A stretch of 64,000 nt of DNA from Rhizobiales bacterium YIM 77505 (GTDB lineage: Bacteria > Pseudomonadota > Alphaproteobacteria > Rhizobiales > Beijerinckiaceae), in NCBI GenBank assembly GCA_000745135.1, contig JQNH01000001.1:3891501-3955500 (forward strand), in the 5' to 3' direction. The notes beneath the pieces were generated by a model. It ran no database searches. It saw nothing but the letters and a program-made list of their open reading frames with translations, and was not told the DNA's origin. Both the position numbers and the translations under genes were made by a program. Shown here piece by piece: positions 52,836-60,471 of the stretch; position 1 is the stretch's first letter, and the number at the start of each line of letters is the position of its first letter.

Positions 52836-55651
52836 GACTCTCCCCCACCCCCGTCCCCTCCCCTTGAAGGGGAGGGGCGAAGCTCGTCTGCAGAGGCACG
52901 GCGTTCGCGAAGCGCCTCCCAGAGGCGGTGCGGCAGGACGGGCACATGGCGGATCGTGACGCCGGTCGCGTGGCGGATGGCGGAGAGGATGGCCGGGGCG
53001 GTGGCGATGAGGGCCGGCTCGCCGACCCCCTTTGCGCCGAACGGCCCTTCCGGCTCCGGGTCCTCGACGAGCTTGATCTCGATCTCCGGCATGTCGCCGA
53101 CGGTCGGGATGAGATAGTCGTGCAGGTTCTCGGTGCGGCCAGGGATGAACTCCTCCATCAACGCCAGCCCCAGCCCCTGAGCGATGCCGCCCTCGATCTG
53201 GCCCTCGACCAGCGTCGGATTGACGGCGCGTCCGACATCGTGAGCGGCAACGATCCTGAGGACCTTCGTCGTGCCGAGGACCGTGTCGACCTCCACCTCG
53301 GCGATCTGCGCCGCAAAGCCGTAAGTGGCGTAAGGGACGCCCTGGCCGTTCTCGTCGAGGGCCGTGGTCGGCGGGTCGTAGGTCCCGACGCCCTCAAGCG
53401 CCACGCCGTCCCGATCCGCCGGCAGGGCGGAGAGGTCGAGGGTGCGCCGCACCTCGCCCTCCGCGATGCGCAGGAGCGCGCCGTCGAGATGAAGCGTCGC
53501 CGCCTCGCCCACATTGGCGAGGGCGAGGATCTTGCGCCGCAAGTCCCGCGCCGCAAGGGCGGCCGCCTTGCCGGAGACGAAGGTCTGCCGGGAGGCCGAG
53601 GTCTTGCCAGCATCGAAGGTGAGGTCCGTGTCGCCGACGACGAGCGTGAAGGCCTCGGGCGGCAGCCCCAGGACCTCGGCGGCGATCTGCACCAGCACCG
53701 TGGTGGAGCCCTGCCCGATCTCGACGGCGCCATTGTAGAAGGTGAGCTGGCCTGCCCGGTCGAGCGCGATGCGCATGGTCGACGGGTTCGACATGGAGGT
53801 GTTGCCGCAGCCGTACCACATGCAGGCGATGCCGGCGCCGCGTCGACGCCGCGGATTCCTCGCATTGTGGGCGGCGACCCGGGCGAGCATCGCCTCCCAG
53901 TCCTCTTTGAGAGCGTCGAGGCACGTGGGCAGGCCGGCCGAGTGGGACAGGAACTGGCCTGAGGGCGTGCGGTCGCCCTTGGTCAGGGCGTTGCGACGGC
54001 GGATCGTCCAGCGGTCGAGCCCGAGCGCCTCGGCGAGATCGTCCATGAGCCCCTCATGGGCGATTGCCGCCTGCGGCACGCCGAAGCCGCGGAAGGCGCC
54101 GGCCGGAGTGTCGTTGGTGTAGACGGCGCGCGTGCGATTGAGGACGTTTTGGACGCGGTAGGGACCGCTGGCATGGACGGGCACTCGGTTCGCGACCGTC
54201 GGTCCCCAGGAGGCGTAGGCGCCAGTATTGAAATCCGCCGCGCTCTCGAAGGCGAGAAGCCGCCCTTCACTGTCGGCGGAAGCCTTTGCGCGGATCACCG
54301 CCGGGTGGCGCTTGGTGGTCGAGGCCATCGACTCGATGCGACTGTAGACCATGCGCACCGGCCGCCTCGTCTTCCAGGCGGCCACGGCCAGGAGCGGTTG
54401 CACGGAGACGTCGAGCTTGCCGCCAAACCCGCCGCCGCAGGCGCTCGGGCGGATGCGTACATGCCGAGGCGGCAGCCCGAGCACCCGCGCTACCTCGTCG
54501 CGATCCATGTAGGGCGCCTGCGTGCAGGCGAAGATCTCGATCCGGTCGGGGCCGACCAGCCTCGCATAGCCCGCCTCAGGCTCGATATAGGCGTGCTCGA
54601 CGAAGGAGGTGCGGAATGTGCCCTCCGTTGTCGCCGCAGCCGCCGCGTGCCCGGTCGCGACATCGCCGCAGGAAAGACGACCACGGGTGAGCACATTGTC
54701 CGGACATGCCGCATGGATCGCTGGCGCACCATCGCCAAGCGCCGCCTCCACGCCGCTTACCGGTGGCAGCGGCGTCCAGGCGATGGGGAGCTCGGCGTCG
54801 TCGATCGCCTCGATCGCCGCTCGCGTCCCCACGAGCCCGAGCACCGCCTCGCCGCGGAAGCGCACCTGACCCTCCGCGAAGACCGGCTGGTCCTTGAGGT
54901 TCGGGAAGATGCCGAACGAGTTCTCGCCGGGCACATCGGCCGCGGTGACGATCGCCTCGAGGCCCGGCTTCGTCCGGCGGAAGGCTTCGAGGTCGCCGAG
55001 CACGAAGGCGGCTCGCGCGTGAGGCGAGCGCAGGATCCGCAGCCACAACGCCTCCGCCGGCGCCTCGTCAGCGCCGAAGCGCTCCGCCCCCGTCACCTTC
55101 GCCCAGCCGTCGATGCGGGCAAGGCGGGCACCGACACGTCCTTCGCCTCCCGCAGCATCGCAGGAAGAGGCGAAGACCGCCATCACCGCCTCAACGATCT
55201 TCGTGTAGCCCGTGCAGCGGCAGAGGACGCCGCCGACGGCGTCGCACACGGCCTCGCGCGAGGGGTGCGGCTCGCGCGCGAGCAGGCTCGCGGCGGCCAT
55301 CAGCATGCCCGGGGTGCAGGCGCCGCATTGGGCGGCGCCGTGATGGAGAAAGGCCCGGCGTAGGCGGTCGGTGATGCCGTTCGGGCCCGAGCCCTCGACG
55401 GTGTGAATCTCACACCCCTGCGCCTGCGCGATCGGCACCAGGCAGGCGCAGACTTGGGCTCCGCCGAGGAGCACGGTGCAGGCCCCGCAATCGCCGGCAT
55501 TGCAGCCGATCTTCGTGCCGGTGAGGCCGAGCTCGTCCCTCAGGGCGTCGGCAAGAGTCGTGAAGGGATGCACAACCACGGTGCGGGCCGCGCCGTTCAC
55601 TGTGAGGGAGACCGCCATGGCGGCGAAGCCCGGAGACGCATCCCCATCCAT
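52832..55651 (-). CDS. Fused FeS/molybdopterin subunit of a xanthine-dehydrogenase-type hydroxylase
   Basis: Single 939-residue chain joining a [2Fe-2S] domain to the molybdopterin catalytic domain, which are usually separate. Cluster ligands are Cys50, Cys55, Cys58 and Cys70, and Cys109, Cys112, Cys144 and Cys146 (QCGACTPG and LCRCTGYT). Mo-site motifs are ACGGGFGGKLDV, GAFRGFGVPQ and GAKGVGEPALIATAPA with the catalytic Glu. No Tat signal, so it is cytoplasmic. The ATG overlaps the stop of the FAD subunit gene (TGATG). The last 15 or so residues (RPSPSRGGDGGGGES) come from repeat R4. In context it would hydroxylate a nicotinate-like ring next to nitrogen. Confidence 0.9.
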   Translation of the reverse strand: MDGDASPGFAAMAVSLTVNGAARTVVVHPFTTLADALRDELGLTGTKIGCNAGDCGACTVLLGGAQVCACLVPIAQAQGCEIHTVEGSGPNGITDRLRRAFLHHGAAQCGACTPGMLMAAASLLAREPHPSREAVCDAVGGVLCRCTGYTKIVEAVMAVFASSCDAAGGEGRVGARLARIDGWAKVTGAERFGADEAPAEALWLRILRSPHARAAFVLGDLEAFRRTKPGLEAIVTAADVPGENSFGIFPNLKDQPVFAEGQVRFRGEAVLGLVGTRAAIEAIDDAELPIAWTPLPPVSGVEAALGDGAPAIHAACPDNVLTRGRLSCGDVATGHAAAAATTEGTFRTSFVEHAYIEPEAGYARLVGPDRIEIFACTQAPYMDRDEVARVLGLPPRHVRIRPSACGGGFGGKLDVSVQPLLAVAAWKTRRPVRMVYSRIESMASTTKRHPAVIRAKASADSEGRLLAFESAADFNTGAYASWGPTVANRVPVHASGPYRVQNVLNRTRAVYTNDTPAGAFRGFGVPQAAIAHEGLMDDLAEALGLDRWTIRRRNALTKGDRTPSGQFLSHSAGLPTCLDALKEDWEAMLARVAAHNARNPRRRRGAGIACMWYGCGNTSMSNPSTMRIALDRAGQLTFYNGAVEIGQGSTTVLVQIAAEVLGLPPEAFTLVVGDTDLTFDAGKTSASRQTFVSGKAAALAARDLRRKILALANVGEAATLHLDGALLRIAEGEVRRTLDLSALPADRDGVALEGVGTYDPPTTALDENGQGVPYATYGFAAQIAEVEVDTVLGTTKVLRIVAAHDVGRAVNPTLVEGQIEGGIAQGLGLALMEEFIPGRTENLHDYLIPTVGDMPEIEIKLVEDPEPEGPFGAKGVGEPALIATAPAILSAIRHATGVTIRHVPVLPHRLWEALRERRASADELRPSPSRGGDGGGGES
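52836..52877 (-). repeat. Palindromic repeat R4
   Basis: CCCCTCCCCTT-G-AAGGGGAGGGG (52855-52877) is a perfect 11-base-pair stem, preceded by the tail CTCTCCCCCACCCCCGTCC. Orientation is opposite to R3. It encodes the C-terminus of the Mo-hydroxylase and, on the same strand, supplies the GGGGGAGAG ribosome site of the DUF559 gene. Confidence 0.85.
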
Positions 55652-56523
55652 CACGCCGCCCTCCTCCGTTCGCCCGCGGCAAGATCGGCGAGGAGATCGC
55701 GGGTCAGCGCCTCGGCGGCGGCCAGCCGGTAGGCGGCCGAGGCGCGCATATCGTCCAGCGGCGCGAGCGTGGCGAAGTCGCCAGGCTGGACGAGGTCGGC
55801 GAGCGAAGCGTCGAGAGGCTTGCCAAGCAGGCGTTCCTCCAAGGGCGCGAGGCGTTGCGCCACGGCCGAGCAGGCGCCAATGCACAGGCGCACATCGCCG
55901 ATGCGCCCCGTAGCATCGGTCTCGATCACCCCGGCCGCCATGACGATGGAGATGACGAGATAGCGCCGCGCCCCGAGCTTGCGGAACGCGCCGCGGTCCA
56001 AGGCGCCGCGCTTGGGGAGGCGCAGGGCGACGACGATCTCGTCCGGTCTGCAGACCGTGTGGCGATAGCCGTCGATGAAGGCCTCCACCGGCACGAGACG
56101 CCGCCCGGGCGGGCCGGCGATCTCGACCGCCGCCTGAAGCGCGACAAGGTTGGGGATACCGTCACCCGCAGGCGAAGCGGTGCAGAGATTGCCGACGAGC
56201 GTGCCGCGGTTCTGGATCTGAACGCCGCCGATCTCCCGCGCCGCCGTCTTGAGACCGTTGAAGAGGGGCGGCAACCTCGCCTTGAGAAGCTCGGTCCAGG
56301 TGACGAGGCAGCCAATGCGCCAGTGGTCGTCCCTCTCCTCGATCCCTCCCAAGCCGGGGATGGCGGTCAGGTCGAGCAGGTCCCGACAAGTCATTTGCCC
56401 CCAAGCCGCCCGCGTTGTCCTGTTGGGATAGACGTCCGTCCCGCCGGCGATGATCTCCACCTCACGCGCGGCGCGAATGGCGAGCGCTTCATCGAGGGTT
56501 GCGGGACAGAAATAGGCGGTCAT
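55651..56523 (-). CDS. FAD-binding subunit of the xanthine-dehydrogenase-type hydroxylase
   Basis: Medium (FAD) subunit of 290 residues that passes electrons from the FeS domain to an acceptor. The FAD loops are IIAGGTDVYPNRT (residues 25-37) and the NRGTLVGNLCTASPAGDG segment. The C-terminal domain has VRLCIGACSAVAQRL. It starts at an ATG that overlaps the hyuAB stop (56520-56523) and ends in a TGATG overlap with the FeS/Mo gene, so the three are strictly coupled. The FAD subunit fits a cytoplasmic NAD- or ferredoxin-linked enzyme, unlike the iorAB pair at 17.5 kb. Confidence 0.92.
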   Translation of the reverse strand: MTAYFCPATLDEALAIRAAREVEIIAGGTDVYPNRTTRAAWGQMTCRDLLDLTAIPGLGGIEERDDHWRIGCLVTWTELLKARLPPLFNGLKTAAREIGGVQIQNRGTLVGNLCTASPAGDGIPNLVALQAAVEIAGPPGRRLVPVEAFIDGYRHTVCRPDEIVVALRLPKRGALDRGAFRKLGARRYLVISIVMAAGVIETDATGRIGDVRLCIGACSAVAQRLAPLEERLLGKPLDASLADLVQPGDFATLAPLDDMRASAAYRLAAAEALTRDLLADLAAGERRRAA

Positions 56524-59500
56524 GGCCCGCCTCCGCCTGTGAGAGTCGGGCGCACCCTCGCCGTCGCGACCTCGTCCAGCGCACCCTCGGGCGTGACCGC
56601 CACCCCGAACAGGCGCTGCGCCTCCTCCCCCGTGTAGTAGCCGCGCCGGACGTCGCGAAGCACCAGCGCGGGATCGCGGGTGAAAGGATCGCCATAGCCG
56701 CCTCCCCCCGGCGTCTTCACTTCCACGCGGTCGCCGGTGCGGATCGCGATGTCCTGGTCCTTCGAGAGATGCTCCGGCATGAAGGTCCCGGTCCCGCGGT
56801 GGATCAGCACCTCGTTCGGCGCTCCCGGAGACCCACCCTGCACGCCCGGCGGGCCGAAGCGGCCGTGATCCATCACAAAGGAGGCCCGCGCCTCGCCGCG
56901 CAACAGCTCGACCTCGTAGTGCACGCCGAAGCCGCCGCGGTGCCTGCCCGCCCCGCCCGAGCCCTCGCGCAGGGCAAAGCGCCGGAAGAGGACCGGATAA
57001 TATTGCTCCATCACCTCCACCGGCGCGGTCTTCGAGATGCCGATGGTGGAGCAGCCGTTGGTGAGGCCGTCGTGAAAGGCGGTGCCCCCATAGCCGCCGC
57101 CGGTGATCTGGTACATGACGTAGGCAGCGCGCCTGTCAGGGTCGGAGCCGCCGAGGGCGAAGTTGCCGGAGGTGCCGGCAGGCGCCGCCCATAGCCGCTC
57201 GGGAATGGCTTCAGCGAGCGCCAGGAACACCGCCTCGGCGATGCGCTGCGAGACCTCCGCCGCGCAGCCTGAGACCGGGCGCGGATAGCGGGCGTCGAGG
57301 AAGGTGCCTTCGGGCCGCCTGATGATGATCGGGTCGAAGCTGCCGGCGTTGATGGGCACGTCGGGAAAGACGTGCCGCACGGCGAGATAGACGGCCGAAT
57401 AGGTCGTCGCGACGACCGAGTTCATAGGGCCGCGGCAAGGCGGCGAGGAGCCCGAGAAGTCGAAGGCGAGCGTATCGCCGCGCTTCGTGACGTTGAGCGC
57501 GATGCGCAGGGGCTCGTTCACAACGCCATCCGAGTCGACGAAGCTCTCCGCCGCGTAGACGCCGTCGGGGATCGTCGCGATCTCGGCCCGCATGCGCTGT
57601 GCGGCCCGCGTGCGGATTTCGCGGATGGCAGCCTCGATCGTCCTCTTGCCGTAGCGCCCGATGAGCTCGCGCAAGCGCTCCGCGCCGACCTTGAGCGCCG
57701 CTTCTTGAGCCTTGATGTCCCCGATGCGCTGGTCCGGCACGCGGATGTTCGACTGGATGATCGACAGGATCTCCCGGTCCATGACGCCGCGCTTGAAGAG
57801 CTTCACGGGCGGGAGCCGCAGACCCTCCTGCTCGACCTCGACGGCCTTCGCCGAGAAGCCCCCCGGCACCATGCCGCCGGTGTCCGGCCAATGGCCGGTG
57901 TTGGAGAGCCAGCAGAACAGCTCGCCCTCGTGGAAGAAGGGCAGGGCGAAGCGTACATCCATCAGATGCGTGCCGCCGAGATAGGGGTCGTTGACGATGT
58001 AGATGTCGCCCTCCTCGGGCGGCGCCACCTTGCCTTCCTGGATGAGGCGGATGAGCTCGGCGCAGGAGTATTGCATCGTGCCGACGAAGACCGGCAGGCC
58101 GTATTCCCCTTGCGCGACGAGCGCGCCGTCGCCTGCCGCGTAGATGCCGTCGGAGCGGTCGTCCGCCTCCGCGATCACCGGCGAGAAGGCCGCGCGCGAG
58201 AAGGCGACGTCCATCTCGTTGCAGGTCTGCTGCAGGCCGGCCTGGATGACGGCGAGGGTGATAGGGTCGATCACGGCGCCGCCCGACCTCTCCCCCTGGG
58301 AGAGGCGGGCGCGCGCACCCACCGCAATCCGCAAATTCCCTATGGGGTCGAGCCGCGCGGTCGCGCCCGGCTCGATCATGGTGGTTGCGTCGACCTGCTG
58401 GATCACGGCCGGCCCTTCGATCACGGCGTCGGCCGGCAGGCGCTCGCGGTCATAGATCGGGGCCGCCCGCCAGCCGCCCTCAAGCCAGAGGCGGCGCGTC
58501 CCGATGCGCGCCTCGGAAAGCGTGGAGGCACGCTTCCTCGCATCGACGAGGCTCGCGATCGGGAAGGGCCGGCGCTTGCCGATGACCGAGGTGTTGAGGT
58601 TGACGAGGACGGCTTTGATCTCGGGCAGGCTCACCTGGAAGCGGCGGAAGTAAGCCTCCTCGAAACGGCGCTGCATCTCCTCCCGTGTCACGGCCGCGTG
58701 CGGAAGGTTGACGCGGATAAGGTGCGTCTGGCCGCGGAACTGCATGTCGGCGGAGTGAAGCACCAGCGTCTGCGCGATCTCGTGCGCCTCCTCGGCGTTC
58801 ACGGCCTCCCCCGCCGCGCGCTGCTCCGCCAAGGTGGCGCGGACGAGATTCATGTCGACGGAGTCGAGCGGCGCATTCAACGTCTTGACGAAGTCCTGCC
58901 GCAAATCCGCGACGAGGCAGCCGAGCGCGTTCGTGAGGCCGGGACGGGCGGGCACGACCACTTCGGGAATGCCAAGCTCCCGCGCCAGCGCGACGGCATG
59001 CAACGGGCCGGCGCCGCCGAAGGCGAAGAGGCAGAAGTCGCGCGGATCGTAGCCGCGTGAGAGCGACACCATGCGGATCGCCCCTGACATATGCGTGTTG
59101 GCGAGGCGGATCGCCGCTGCCGCCGCCTCCTCGGCCGACAGCCCAAGCGGCGCGCCGATTTCCCGCGCGAAGGTCTCGCGGATGAGGGCGAGCGGGACGG
59201 GCCTTGCAACTGCGAGCAGCCCCTCGGGATCGAGTCGCCCGAGAAGGAGGTTGGCATCGGTGATGGTGGGGCGCTCGCCGCCGCGGCCGTAGGCGATGGG
59301 GCCTGGCTCGGAGCCGGCGCTCTCCGGGCCGACCTGCAGCATTCCGGCCTTGTTCACGCCAATGATCGAGCCGCCGCCAGCGCCGACCGTCCGCACATCG
59401 ACCATCGGCACATGGATCGGCAGGCCATAGTCGATGGCAAGCTCCGCGCTCACCTCCGGCACGCCGCCGCGGATCAGGGCCACGTCGGTGGAGGTGCCGC

Positions 59501-60356
59501 CCATATCGCAGGCAACAGCGTTGGCGATGCCGGCTTGCGACAGCGTCACGGCCGCCGCCATCACACCGGAGGCGGGACCGGACATCACCGTCTTGGCCGC
59601 CTCGCGGGCGACGACGCGGGACGGCACCGTGCCGCCATTGCCGTTCATCACGAGGAGGTCGCGCTTGTAGCCGCGCCGCGCCAGCTCGTCCCGCAGACGC
59701 GCCACGTAGCGATCGAGGATCGGCTGCACGGCGGCGTTGACGGAGGCCGTCGTGCCGCGCTCGTATTCGCGGAACTCCGAGAGGAGGGCGTGGCCGACGG
59801 TGACGTAGTCGTTGGGCCAGAGGGAGCGCGCGATCTCGGCGGCGCGGCGCTCATGCGCCGGATTGGCGTAGGAATGAAGGAAGTGGATGACGAGGGCCTC
59901 GCATCCGGCCGCAAGGAGCTCGCGGAGGCGCGTCTCGACCTCCGCCTCGTTGAGGGGGATCAGCACCTCGCCGCGGGCGCTCATGCGCTCCGCCACCTCG
60001 AGTCTCAGCTCGCGCGGGATCAGCGGCTCGAAGGTGCCTGTGAGCCCGTAGGGCTTCGGCCGCGTGCGGCGACCGAGCTCCAGCGTGTCCCGAAACCCGC
60101 GCGTCGTGATGAGACCGACGCGCGCGACCTTGCGCTCGAGCACCGCGTTGGTGGTGGTCGTGGTGCCGTGGATGACGAGGTCAAGATCAGCAGGCGTGGC
60201 GCCGGCTGCGTCCAGCGCGGAGAGGACGCCGAGCGCCTGGTTGACGGCGCTCGTCGGCACCTTCGCGAGGCGGATCGCGGCGCCGTCCGGTCCCGCCTCG
60301 TGGAGGAGGAGGTCGGTGAAGGTGCCGCCGACGTCGATGCCCGCCACGCGCCGCAT
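56520..60356 (-). CDS. Fused HyuA-HyuB hydantoinase/5-oxoprolinase family protein
   Basis: Protein of 1278 residues, the size of full-length 5-oxoprolinase. The HyuA half (to about 680) starts VAGIDVGGTFTDLLLHEAG with an ASKHA-type ATP-binding fold; the HyuB half begins near VIDPITLAVIQAGLQQTCNE and ends YGDPFTRDPALVLRD. Such enzymes hydrolyse cyclic amides (oxoproline, hydantoins) using ATP, or carboxylate ketones. GAGG precedes the ATG at 60356. It is the first gene of the heterocycle operon and carries an upstream operator. In context it may open the lactam ring made by the reductase. A palindromic repeat encodes RLSQGERSGG exactly at the A/B junction. Confidence 0.9.
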   Translation of the reverse strand: MRRVAGIDVGGTFTDLLLHEAGPDGAAIRLAKVPTSAVNQALGVLSALDAAGATPADLDLVIHGTTTTTNAVLERKVARVGLITTRGFRDTLELGRRTRPKPYGLTGTFEPLIPRELRLEVAERMSARGEVLIPLNEAEVETRLRELLAAGCEALVIHFLHSYANPAHERRAAEIARSLWPNDYVTVGHALLSEFREYERGTTASVNAAVQPILDRYVARLRDELARRGYKRDLLVMNGNGGTVPSRVVAREAAKTVMSGPASGVMAAAVTLSQAGIANAVACDMGGTSTDVALIRGGVPEVSAELAIDYGLPIHVPMVDVRTVGAGGGSIIGVNKAGMLQVGPESAGSEPGPIAYGRGGERPTITDANLLLGRLDPEGLLAVARPVPLALIRETFAREIGAPLGLSAEEAAAAAIRLANTHMSGAIRMVSLSRGYDPRDFCLFAFGGAGPLHAVALARELGIPEVVVPARPGLTNALGCLVADLRQDFVKTLNAPLDSVDMNLVRATLAEQRAAGEAVNAEEAHEIAQTLVLHSADMQFRGQTHLIRVNLPHAAVTREEMQRRFEEAYFRRFQVSLPEIKAVLVNLNTSVIGKRRPFPIASLVDARKRASTLSEARIGTRRLWLEGGWRAAPIYDRERLPADAVIEGPAVIQQVDATTMIEPGATARLDPIGNLRIAVGARARLSQGERSGGAVIDPITLAVIQAGLQQTCNEMDVAFSRAAFSPVIAEADDRSDGIYAAGDGALVAQGEYGLPVFVGTMQYSCAELIRLIQEGKVAPPEEGDIYIVNDPYLGGTHLMDVRFALPFFHEGELFCWLSNTGHWPDTGGMVPGGFSAKAVEVEQEGLRLPPVKLFKRGVMDREILSIIQSNIRVPDQRIGDIKAQEAALKVGAERLRELIGRYGKRTIEAAIREIRTRAAQRMRAEIATIPDGVYAAESFVDSDGVVNEPLRIALNVTKRGDTLAFDFSGSSPPCRGPMNSVVATTYSAVYLAVRHVFPDVPINAGSFDPIIIRRPEGTFLDARYPRPVSGCAAEVSQRIAEAVFLALAEAIPERLWAAPAGTSGNFALGGSDPDRRAAYVMYQITGGGYGGTAFHDGLTNGCSTIGISKTAPVEVMEQYYPVLFRRFALREGSGGAGRHRGGFGVHYEVELLRGEARASFVMDHGRFGPPGVQGGSPGAPNEVLIHRGTGTFMPEHLSKDQDIAIRTGDRVEVKTPGGGGYGDPFTRDPALVLRDVRRGYYTGEEAQRLFGVAVTPEGALDEVATARVRPTLTGGGGP
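58281..58310. repeat. Palindromic repeat at the HyuA/HyuB junction
   Basis: GCCCG, a bulged A, CCTCTCCC, loop CCT, GGGAGAGG and CGGGC form a 13-base-pair stem in the coding sequence at about codons 683-692. It resembles the CCTCTCC-type palindromes in putA. It lies between the two enzyme halves, where it reads as a linker. Confidence 0.75.
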
Positions 60357-60371
60357 GCGAGCCGCCTCAAG

Positions 60372-60391
60372 ATTGTTTGTGTACGAATGAT
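60372..60391. promoter_or_regulatory. Shared palindromic operator, copy 2 (upstream of hyuAB)
   Basis: The plus strand reads ATTGTTTGTGTACGAATGAT. Bases 60375-60391 are identical over 17 positions to 49286-49270 on the opposite strand, and the full 20-mers differ only at one base. The site lies 16-35 bases before the hyuAB ATG, where a bound repressor would block transcription or the ribosome site. Confidence 0.65.
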
Positions 60392-60471
60392 AGGCGCGAA
60401 CCGGCAGGCGCGTAAAGCGAACGTTTTCCGGTGTCCTGTCCTCCCGGCCACGACGCCGCGCGTCAGCAGCG

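Noticed and set aside
52220-52880. CRISPR-like array from the four G/C-rich repeats near DUF559
   Set aside because: The units are palindromic, alternate in orientation, are unevenly spaced and lie in coding sequence; there are no uniform spacers or cas genes. They fit the REP/BIME type.
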